Shown here in pieces: positions 57,798 through 64,000 of a DNA stretch of 64,000 nucleotides; the stretch's first letter is position 1, and the number at the start of each line of letters is the position of its first letter. The notes beneath the pieces are model-generated. The model ran no database searches and was not told the DNA's origin. It saw nothing but the letters and a program-made list of their open reading frames with translations. The DNA lies in the NCBI RefSeq assembly GCF_019457945.1, contig NZ_JAHZSU010000003.1, positions 1 through 64,000 on the forward strand. The letters are read 5' to 3'. The translations under genes and the position numbers were made by a program. Origin of the DNA: Ornithinimicrobium laminariae. GTDB lineage: Bacteria; Actinomycetota; Actinomycetes; Actinomycetales; Dermatophilaceae.

Positions 57798-59601
57798 GCC
57801 ACAGGAGTCAGACGCGCAGGCGCGCAGTTCTATTGGCAGCAGCGAACTCAGTACCATCGCCACCTTGCGTCGTGGCGTCGAGCTCTCGCCAGAATTGCGT
57901 CGTGGTCTGGGGCTGACCATTGTGTTGGCGATGATTGCCGCGATCGGGCGCGTCGTCATACCTTTCGCCGTGCAGCAGACCATTGACCGTGGCATTTTGG
58001 CCCCCGGTGGACCGGATCTGGATTTTGTCTGGATGGCTATTGTTGCCGCCGCGGTGACGGTGGGGTTAACCAGCATTGCCCAGTTCTTTGTCAATGTCCG
58101 ACTGTTCACCGCTGCTGAATCTGGTCTAGCCAGCCTGCGCAACACTGCCTTTCGGCACATTCACAACCTCTCGGTGTTGACCCAAAACACCGAGCGCCGC
58201 GGGTCGTTGGTGTCGCGCGTGACCAGTGATGTCGACACCATCTCGAACTTCGTGCAGTTCGGCGGGCTGATGCTCCTCATCAGCTCAGCCCAGATCGTTG
58301 TCGCCAGCTTGGTGATGCTGTTCTACAGCCCGCTGCTGACTTTGGTGGTCTACCTTTGCCTGTTGCCGCTCGTCTTGCTCGTGCGGCGCTTCCAACCCAT
58401 GTTGGGCCGGGCCTACGGGTTGGTCCGCGTGCGAGTCGGCGACATGCTCGGTGCCATCTCTGAATCGATTGTGGGCGCCGTCGCCATTCGCGCCTACGGG
58501 GTAGAGGAGCGCACCGCAGGTCGGCTCGACACGACGATCGAGGCTCACCGCAAGTCAGCCGTGAAGGCCCAAACACGCAGCGTCGCCGCCTTCACGAGCG
58601 GCATCGTCTTCACCGGCCTGACGACGATCGTGGTCCTGGTGGTCGGCACAGTCATGGTGACTCGCGACATGCTGCAACCAGGCGAACTGATTGCCTTCTT
58701 GTTTTTGGTGCAGCTGTTCGCGCAACCGGTCCTGATGGCCACCGAGATTCTCAACGAACTGCAGAATGCGATTGCTGGTTGGCGTCGAGTCATTGGGGTC
58801 ATCGACACCCCGGCCGATGTCGCCGATCCAGGTGGCTCTGGAGTCGTGCTGCCCCGAGGGCCGATCACCGTGGACTTTGACTCGGTGGGCTATGAATACC
58901 AGGCTGGCAAGCCGGTGCTGTTCGACGTCAACCTCACTATCCCGCCGCGCACCAAGGTTGCGATCGTCGGGCAGACAGGCTCTGGCAAGACCACGCTTGC
59001 CAAGCTGCTGACTCGGCTGATGGACCCGAGCGCGGGGACAGTGCGCCTGGATGGTCAAGACCTGCGGCATATTGCCTTTGAGTCGCTACGGTCACGGGTC
59101 GTCATGGTGCCGCAGGAAGGCTTCTTGTTCGACCAATCCCTCGTCGACAACATCCGCTTTGGGCGGCCCGATGCCAGCGACTCAGACATTGACCTTGCCC
59201 TGACCGAGTTGGGATTGGATGCATGGGTGGCTGGACTGCCGCACGGTCTCGCTACCCAGGTGGGGCAACGGGGGGAGTCGCTCTCGGCAGGTGAACGCCA
59301 ACTGGTCGCTATCGCTCGTGCCTATCTCGCTGATCCCGATTTATTGGTTCTGGACGAGGCAACAAGTGCCGTGGACCCGGGCACTGAGGTGCGGATTCAA
59401 CGCGCGTTGGAAGGGCTCACCACGGGTCGCACGTCCGTCGCAATTGCTCACCGACTCTCCACTGCCCAGGCTGCTGATGTTGTTGTGGTCGTCGACAAGG
59501 GCGAGATTGTGGAAGTGGGCCCGCACGCTGATCTGGTGGATGCTGGTGGGGTCTACACGCGCATGTTTGCCTCATGGGCCAACCAACAGGAAGGGGTATG
59601 A
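57790..59601 (+). CDS. ABC exporter half-transporter with catalytic ATP site
   Basis: A 603-residue half-transporter forming a heterodimer with the preceding gene product. The membrane domain spans about 40-320. In the ATPase domain Walker A is GQTGSGKTT (about 394), Walker B LVLDEATSAVD has the catalytic Glu (about 520), and IAHRLST has the switch His. The signature is altered to LSAGERQL (about 498). The degenerate signature and the partner's degenerate Walker B face each other, which gives one dead site and one live site as in TM287/288-type exporters. GAGGAGG precedes the ATG. The stop overlaps the following Trp-associated membrane protein by four bases. Confidence 0.9.
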   Translation: MAEPQESDAQARSSIGSSELSTIATLRRGVELSPELRRGLGLTIVLAMIAAIGRVVIPFAVQQTIDRGILAPGGPDLDFVWMAIVAAAVTVGLTSIAQFFVNVRLFTAAESGLASLRNTAFRHIHNLSVLTQNTERRGSLVSRVTSDVDTISNFVQFGGLMLLISSAQIVVASLVMLFYSPLLTLVVYLCLLPLVLLVRRFQPMLGRAYGLVRVRVGDMLGAISESIVGAVAIRAYGVEERTAGRLDTTIEAHRKSAVKAQTRSVAAFTSGIVFTGLTTIVVLVVGTVMVTRDMLQPGELIAFLFLVQLFAQPVLMATEILNELQNAIAGWRRVIGVIDTPADVADPGGSGVVLPRGPITVDFDSVGYEYQAGKPVLFDVNLTIPPRTKVAIVGQTGSGKTTLAKLLTRLMDPSAGTVRLDGQDLRHIAFESLRSRVVMVPQEGFLFDQSLVDNIRFGRPDASDSDIDLALTELGLDAWVAGLPHGLATQVGQRGESLSAGERQLVAIARAYLADPDLLVLDEATSAVDPGTEVRIQRALEGLTTGRTSVAIAHRLSTAQAADVVVVVDKGEIVEVGPHADLVDAGGVYTRMFASWANQQEGV

Positions 59602-60176
59602 CGGTGCGCAACCTGAGCTTGCTTCTCGCCGCTTTCGGTGGCGTCGTGTCGCTCTACCTCTCCGGCCAAGTCTGGGTGGCGGGCCTGGCTATCGACCCCG
59701 TGCTGGGAGCGCAACAGATCCAGGTCAGCGGAGCCGATGCAACTCCAGCCTCTGCGCTGAGCCTGGTTATTCTGGCGGGCTTGGCCAGTGGACTACTCAC
59801 GTCCGGTTGGGGCCATCGGGTCGCAGTGGCGATCACTGCACTAGCCGGCTTGGGTGTCTCAGGGTCAGCTTTGGTGGTGATCCTGGACCCTTCGTCCGCG
59901 TTGCGCAGTGGTATCGCTGGCACCCTGAGCATCAATGGGCCGGTCGAGTCTGCCTCCCTCGGCTGGGCCGTCTGGGGAGCGTTAGCTACCGGGCTCCTGG
60001 TTGCCAGTGCCGTGGTTGTTCGGGCGATTGTTAGTCCTGCTCTACGAGCGGAATCTTCAGCGAAGGCCTCGCAGGAGGAAACTGCGACGGACCTGGCCGA
60101 GGCTGAACGTCGGCGACAGGTTTCAGCTTGGGATGATCTCAGCCGCGGCGACGACCCGACTCAGTCTGGCTCCTAG
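59598..60176 (+). CDS. Trp biosynthesis-associated membrane protein (TIGR02234-like)
   Basis: A 192-residue membrane protein with four helices (LSLLLAAFGGVVSLYLSG, LSLVILAGLASGLLTSG, VAVAITALAGLGVSGSALVV, GWAVWGALATGLLVASAVVV) and a polar tail. The tail ends WDDLSRGDDPT, which is the conserved end of the actinobacterial family found between trpE and trpC. Its role is unknown. The ATG overlaps the exporter stop (ATGA), so it is probably transcribed from the exporter promoter. trpE, its normal upstream neighbour, is not in this window. Confidence 0.85.
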   Translation: MTVRNLSLLLAAFGGVVSLYLSGQVWVAGLAIDPVLGAQQIQVSGADATPASALSLVILAGLASGLLTSGWGHRVAVAITALAGLGVSGSALVVILDPSSALRSGIAGTLSINGPVESASLGWAVWGALATGLLVASAVVVRAIVSPALRAESSAKASQEETATDLAEAERRRQVSAWDDLSRGDDPTQSGS

Positions 60177-60199
60177 ACACGCCCTGTTAGTTTGCAGCC

Positions 60200-60826
60200 A
60201 TGCTGGCAGCGACATCGACCCTCTGGGAAAAGCAGGACAAGCACTCCGGTGACCGGGCACGGCTATTTCGTGTGATCGGTGCCCACACCCAAGCTGAACG
60301 GGTGCTTTACCCCGGCAGTTACGTTGACGTGGCACCGTCTTTCGTGTTCCCGCAGGTGACCTATGTCGACGTAGACCGCAGGTCGGCTGCCTTTTTCAGG
60401 GACAGTGCCGGAGTGAGGGAGATCATCGCGGCCAATCCGCCAAGTCCGGCTGAGCCAGAGTTTGAGTTTTTCCACCAGGACTACACGCAGCCACTCGATG
60501 TGCCCGACGCCTCGTATGACCTGTTGGTCTCGCTCTATGCCGGCTTCATCTCCCAGGCCTGCGTCAACAAGTTGCGGATAGGCGGACTCTTGCTGGCTAA
60601 TGCCAGCCACGGCGACGCAGCCATGGCCTCGATGGATGATCGGTTTCGCTTTGTTGGTGTCGTCATCCTCGAGGACGACAACTATCGCGTCGAGACGAAC
60701 CACCTGGACGCCTACCTGCAGCAGAAGAAGTCCACGACTATCACCAGGGCTGGGCTGCGCGAGTGGGGCAAAGGCTTGACCTACACCAAATCGGCGTTTG
60801 CCTACCTTTTTGAGCGCACCAACTGA
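60200..60826 (+). CDS. Unrecognised protein with methyltransferase-like strand pattern
   Basis: A 208-residue soluble protein. The segment RVLYPGSYVDVAPSFVFPQV (about 34-53) and TYVDVDRRSAAFF look like the first two strands of a Rossmann fold, with VPDASYDLLVSLYAGFIS (about 98-115) where motif IV of class I methyltransferases would be. No glycine-rich GxGxG loop is present, so SAM binding is uncertain. I know similar unnamed proteins exist but no function. TAGTTT (60188-60193) ends six bases before the ATG with no Shine-Dalgarno, suggesting a leaderless mRNA. It separates the Trp-associated membrane protein from the HGxxPAAW gene, where such a gene is not standard. Confidence 0.7.
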   Translation: MLAATSTLWEKQDKHSGDRARLFRVIGAHTQAERVLYPGSYVDVAPSFVFPQVTYVDVDRRSAAFFRDSAGVREIIAANPPSPAEPEFEFFHQDYTQPLDVPDASYDLLVSLYAGFISQACVNKLRIGGLLLANASHGDAAMASMDDRFRFVGVVILEDDNYRVETNHLDAYLQQKKSTTITRAGLREWGKGLTYTKSAFAYLFERTN

Positions 60827-60957
60827 CCTTGATTGTGACCGTCCGAGCGCGTTTCCGGGAGTCTGAGCATGACCTGGTGAGTGGGGCCATAGACTAGGGG
60901 CATCATCTATCGGTCGTGTGCCTAAACGACTGTGGCACGTCACACCTGAGGAGACTC

Positions 60958-61191
60958 ATGAGCAACCACGAAGAAGACCACGGACACAGCATTGCGTCGT
61001 GGACCGGTGTCTTTACGCTGCTGATTGCGAGCACCCTGCTGTCGATCGGCATCTACTTCGCTATCGCTTGGGCCACGTGGACCGGTGTGGTCCTGGTCGT
61101 CGTTGGTATCGGCGCTTGGGTCGGCCTCAACGCCGCTGGCTATGGCGTCCAGTCGCCAGCCGAGCAAAAAGGTATTGCCAACCACGGATGA
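60958..61191 (+). CDS. HGxxPAAW-family small membrane protein
   Basis: A 77-residue protein with an N-terminal His-rich HEEDHGHSIASWTG, the family's HGHTPAAW-like signature with the Pro-Ala-Ala partly changed to Ile-Ala-Ser. Two helices follow (FTLLIASTLLSIGIYFAIAW and WTGVVLVVVGIGAWVGLNAAGYG). It is found next to trpC in many actinobacteria and has no known role. TAGACT at 60890-60895 may be its -10. The ATG at 60958 has GAGGAGAC upstream. Confidence 0.8.
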   Translation: MSNHEEDHGHSIASWTGVFTLLIASTLLSIGIYFAIAWATWTGVVLVVVGIGAWVGLNAAGYGVQSPAEQKGIANHG

Positions 61192-61198
61192 TCTAGGC

Positions 61199-61216
61199 GG
61201 CCAGTTAGAACTGGCC
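61199..61216. promoter_or_regulatory. Perfect palindrome upstream of trpC
   Basis: GGCCAGTT and AACTGGCC flank AG at 61199-61216. With only two spacer bases it is better suited to a protein-binding operator than to a hairpin, though a short transcript hairpin is possible. It lies seven bases after the HGxxPAAW stop and 38 bases before trpC. Confidence 0.55.
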
Positions 61217-61254
61217 CGGCCATACACAGATCGTTCAGACAAGAAATTTAGGGT

Positions 61255-62079
61255 ATGAGTGTGGCCACCGTATTGCAGGACATCATTGAAGGCGTTCGCG
61301 AAGACATGGAGGCGCGCAAATCTGCGTTGCCGTTGAGCGAGGTGAAGGCGGCAGCTTTGGCTGCGCCCAGCGCTCGGAACGCGTGGCACGCCTTGCGGCA
61401 GCCAGGTCAGTTGCACGTGATCTCCGAAGTGAAGCGTTCTAGTCCGTCAAAGGGTGCGCTTGCCCCGATTGCTGACCCTGCAGCACTAGCCGCAGAGTAC
61501 GAAGCAGGCGGTGCCACCGTGATCAGTGTTTTGACTGAACAGCGTCGTTTCGGCGGCAGCTTGGCAGACCTAGACGCGGTCCGGTCAAGAGTCCAGATCC
61601 CGGTGCTGCGCAAAGACTTCGTGGTCGACGAATACCAGATCTATGAGGCCCGGGCTCATGGCGCCGACCTGATCCTGCTGATCGTCGCTGCTCTAGACCA
61701 GGAGGCGCTGGTTTCTTTCCTCCACATCGTGGAGGAATTAGGGATGCAGGCCCTGGTCGAGGTCCATGACGAGGCCGAGACGCACCGAGCGCTCGAGGCT
61801 GAAGCGCGAATCGTCGGGGTGAATGCCCGCAACCTGAAAACCCTAGAAGTCGACATCAATACTTTTGACAGGCTGGCGCCGCTGCTTCCACAGCACGTCG
61901 TGTGCGTTGCCGAATCAGGTGTCCGCGGTTTGGCCGACGCGGCGATGTATGCCGCACAAGGCGCCGACGCTGTGCTGGTTGGCGAGGCGCTTGTTACGGG
62001 TGGTCGCCCACAGCAGGCCGTGGCCGATATGACGAAGGCCGGCAGTAGTCCGGCCACAGAAGGAGCGCTCAACTCATGA
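61255..62079 (+). CDS. trpC: Indole-3-glycerol-phosphate synthase
   Basis: A 274-residue TIM-barrel enzyme. The catalytic Lys is in [15 protein letters not shown] near residues 56-70, [21 protein letters not shown] follows, and EVHDEAE and [13 protein letters not shown] lead to the phosphate loop ESGVRG and VLVGEALV. A diverged tail of about 20 residues ends it. It overlaps trpB by four bases. The leader has only a weak Shine-Dalgarno (AGGGT). Confidence 0.95.
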   Translation: MSVATVLQDIIEGVREDMEARKSALPLSEVKAAALAAPSARNAWHALRQPGQLHVISEVKRSSPSKGALAPIADPAALAAEYEAGGATVISVLTEQRRFGGSLADLDAVRSRVQIPVLRKDFVVDEYQIYEARAHGADLILLIVAALDQEALVSFLHIVEELGMQALVEVHDEAETHRALEAEARIVGVNARNLKTLEVDINTFDRLAPLLPQHVVCVAESGVRGLADAAMYAAQGADAVLVGEALVTGGRPQQAVADMTKAGSSPATEGALNS

Positions 62080-63356
62080 CTGAGGTTACTAACCCGAGCC
62101 CCGACGCATCACTGGCCGACTCCTTGCCGAGTGGCATCCCCGCTTCGGTTGCTGGTCGATTCGGTGAGTTTGGCGGGCGCTATGTCCCCGAAGCGCTCGT
62201 AGCCGCACTAGATGAGCTTGACGAGGCGCGTCTGGCCGCGATGTCTGACCCGGATTTCCAAACCGAATTGGCCGCGCTCCACCGCGAATACACCGGGCGA
62301 CCAAACCCCCTTACCGAGGTGCCGCGCTTTGGCAAGCATGCTGGTGGCGCGCGCGTGTTCTTGAAGCGTGAAGATCTCAACCACACCGGTTCGCACAAGA
62401 TCAACAACGTGCTGGGCCAGGGCCTGCTTGCTCGCAAAATGGGCAAGACTCGATTAATCGCCGAAACCGGAGCGGGTCAGCACGGCGTTGCCTCGGCGAC
62501 GGTCGCGGCATACCTGGGTATGGAGTGCGTCGTCTATATGGGGCGGGTGGACACCGAGCGTCAGGCTCTGAACGTCGCTCGCATGGAGTTGCTGGGTGCC
62601 ACGGTCGTGCCGGTCGACCACGGCAGCGCGACTCTGAAGGACGCGATCAACGAGGCGATGCGCGACTGGGTCACGAATGTCGAGCACACCCACTACCTGC
62701 TGGGCACGGTGACGGGGCCGCACCCCTTCCCGACCATGGTGCGCGATTTTCACGCAATCATTGGCCAAGAAGCGCGCGAGCAGATTTTGGCCGCAACCGG
62801 TGCGTTGCCGGATGTCGTCTTGGCCTGCGTCGGTGGCGGCTCCAATGCAATGGGCATCTTCCACGCGTTTATCGACGATGCCGAGGTGCGACTTGTTGGC
62901 CTGGAAGCCGGCGGGCTCGGAATCTCCACCGGCAAGCACGCCGCACGGTTCGCCAATGGTGAGCCAGGGGTCTTGCACGGTGCAGCGACGTATGTGTTGC
63001 AAGACGCAGACGGCCAAACACTTGACTCGCACTCGGTATCTGCCGGCATGGACTATCCATCCGTGGGCCCTGAGCATGCCTATTTGCACTCGATCGGTCG
63101 GGCTGAGTACCAGTCGGTGACCGACGATGAGGCGATGGACGCATTCTCAGTGCTGTCCAAAACCGAAGGGATCATTCCGGCCATCGAAAGCGCGCACGCA
63201 CTGGCGGGCGCTATGCGCATCGGCCAGGAGTTGGGCCCGGGTACCACCATGATCGTGAACCTTTCTGGCCGAGGGGACAAGGACGTGGACACCGCGGCCC
63301 GCTGGTTCGGCCTGCTTGATTCGCAGGACGACAACGTGCAAGGGGACAACTCATGA
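62076..63356 (+). CDS. trpB: Tryptophan synthase beta chain
   Basis: A 426-residue PLP enzyme that joins indole and serine. The PLP Lys is in [13 protein letters not shown] near residue 108, [16 protein letters not shown] carries the catalytic Glu, and the phosphate loop is [15 protein letters not shown]. The C-terminus has [15 protein letters not shown]. The N-terminal 25 residues are variable, then [14 protein letters not shown] starts the conserved core. The last bases overlap the trpA ATG, giving coupling of the alpha2-beta2 partners. Confidence 0.97.
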   Translation: MTEVTNPSPDASLADSLPSGIPASVAGRFGEFGGRYVPEALVAALDELDEARLAAMSDPDFQTELAALHREYTGRPNPLTEVPRFGKHAGGARVFLKREDLNHTGSHKINNVLGQGLLARKMGKTRLIAETGAGQHGVASATVAAYLGMECVVYMGRVDTERQALNVARMELLGATVVPVDHGSATLKDAINEAMRDWVTNVEHTHYLLGTVTGPHPFPTMVRDFHAIIGQEAREQILAATGALPDVVLACVGGGSNAMGIFHAFIDDAEVRLVGLEAGGLGISTGKHAARFANGEPGVLHGAATYVLQDADGQTLDSHSVSAGMDYPSVGPEHAYLHSIGRAEYQSVTDDEAMDAFSVLSKTEGIIPAIESAHALAGAMRIGQELGPGTTMIVNLSGRGDKDVDTAARWFGLLDSQDDNVQGDNS

Positions 63357-64000
63357 ACGGGCTCGAACAGGTCTTTGCCCAGTGTCGCGAGGAAGGTCGA
63401 TCTGCGCTGGTCGGCTATCTGCCCGCTGGCTATCCAGATCGAGACGCTGCCATCGCAGCCGTTACGGCCATCGCGGAGTCGGGTGCCGACATCGTTGAGG
63501 TCGGCGTTCCCTACAGTGACCCTCTGATGGATGGTCCAGTGGTGCAGGCTGCAGCAGAGCAGGCCCTGGCAAACGGGTTTCGGTTCGCTGACCTGTTCGA
63601 CTGTGTTGCCGCGGTGAAGGAAGCCGGGGCCGTCCCGGTCGTCATGAGCTATTGGAACCCCGTCCTGCGGTATGGCGTGGAGCGCTTCGCCACGGACCTG
63701 GCAGCGGCCGGTGGGGCTGGCCTGATCACCCCGGACCTCATCCCCGATGAGGGTGAGCCGTGGATTGGGGCGGCCCGGTCAAAGGACTTAGGGACAATTT
63801 TTTTGGTGGCTCCGTCATCGACCGACGCACGATTGGCTATGACTGCCGACGCCTGCCGAGGGTTTATCTATGTGGCCTCGACGATGGGTGTTACCGGTGC
63901 ACGCACCAGCGTGGGCAGTGGAGCCAAGACGTTGATTCAACGCACCCGTGAGGTCACCGACCTTCCGCTGTGCGTTGGCCTTGGTGTGTCGACTAAAGAC
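63353..64000 (+). CDS. trpA: Tryptophan synthase alpha chain (3' end outside window)
   Basis: The first 216 codons of trpA, open to the last base of the window. The conserved [18 protein letters not shown] carries the catalytic Glu and Asp equivalents of E. coli E49 and D60. [15 protein letters not shown] and [14 protein letters not shown] with the phosphate-binding region follow. The usual length is about 260-270, so some 50 residues are missing. It begins four bases before the trpB end (ATGA overlap). Confidence 0.95.
   Translation, partial: MNGLEQVFAQCREEGRSALVGYLPAGYPDRDAAIAAVTAIAESGADIVEVGVPYSDPLMDGPVVQAAAEQALANGFRFADLFDCVAAVKEAGAVPVVMSYWNPVLRYGVERFATDLAAAGGAGLITPDLIPDEGEPWIGAARSKDLGTIFLVAPSSTDARLAMTADACRGFIYVASTMGVTGARTSVGSGAKTLIQRTREVTDLPLCVGLGVSTKD

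Noticed and set aside
61249-61254. TAGGGT as the -10 of trpC
   Set aside because: It directly touches the ATG, leaving no room for a start of transcription upstream of the codon.

Overview
The window is a 64 kb chromosomal segment from a GC-rich Actinomycetota (order not determined). The evidence is the set of genes typical of that phylum: TlyA, the SteA/SteB pair, mIHF, an EF-P with a PGKGP loop, a PriA without helicase motifs, a PyrR-led pyr operon, and a trp cluster carrying the Trp-associated membrane protein and an HGxxPAAW protein. GTG starts are frequent and 1-11 bp gene overlaps are common. Almost every gene is on the + strand; only three (53.3-55.7 kb) are on the - strand. I saw no insertion sequence, prophage, CRISPR array or tRNA, and no gap between genes exceeds 300 bases.

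Layout. 1-0.1 kb: 3' end of a 5S rRNA gene and a hairpin. 0.2-5.7 kb: TPR protein, NagD-like phosphatase, small conserved protein, tlyA, nadK, recN. 5.8-11.6 kb: steA, steB, a divergent MraY/WecA-like protein, a MurJ-like flippase and a GT4 glycosyltransferase, which together look like a lipid-linked glycan module. 11.6-15.9 kb: pyrG, a NUDIX hydrolase, aspS and a terminator. 15.9-22.1 kb: rarA, alaS, ruvX, mltG. 22.1-28.1 kb: aroE, a prepilin peptidase, aroC, aroK, aroB, aroQ, efp, nusB. 28.2-36.4 kb: pyrR-pyrB-pyrC-carA-carB-pyrF, preceded by a PyrR-binding hairpin next to the pyrR Shine-Dalgarno. 36.5-42.4 kb: mihF, gmk, rpoZ, coaBC, metK, priA.

42.4-49.0 kb: a complete peptide ABC importer (lipoprotein, two permeases, fused double ATPase). 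49.1-53.3 kb: fmt, rsmB, rpe, a pnuC broken by a one-base frameshift, and a PH-domain protein. 53.3-55.7 kb (- strand): TIGR03085-like protein, uridine-kinase-like P-loop protein, FUSC-type membrane protein. 55.9-59.6 kb: a heterodimeric ABC exporter with one degenerate ATP site. 59.6-64 kb: Trp-associated membrane protein, an unrecognised methyltransferase-like protein, HGxxPAAW protein, trpC, trpB and the 5' part of trpA, which runs off the window.

Most of the window is housekeeping metabolism: shikimate, pyrimidine, tryptophan, coenzyme A, SAM, NAD and translation. The points that most deserve a second look are the SteAB-linked glycan module whose flippase and phosphotransferase both lack key family residues, the PyrR operator, the broken pnuC, the His/Asp-rich tail of MltG with a 30-bp tandem duplication, and the unknown gene inside the trp cluster.
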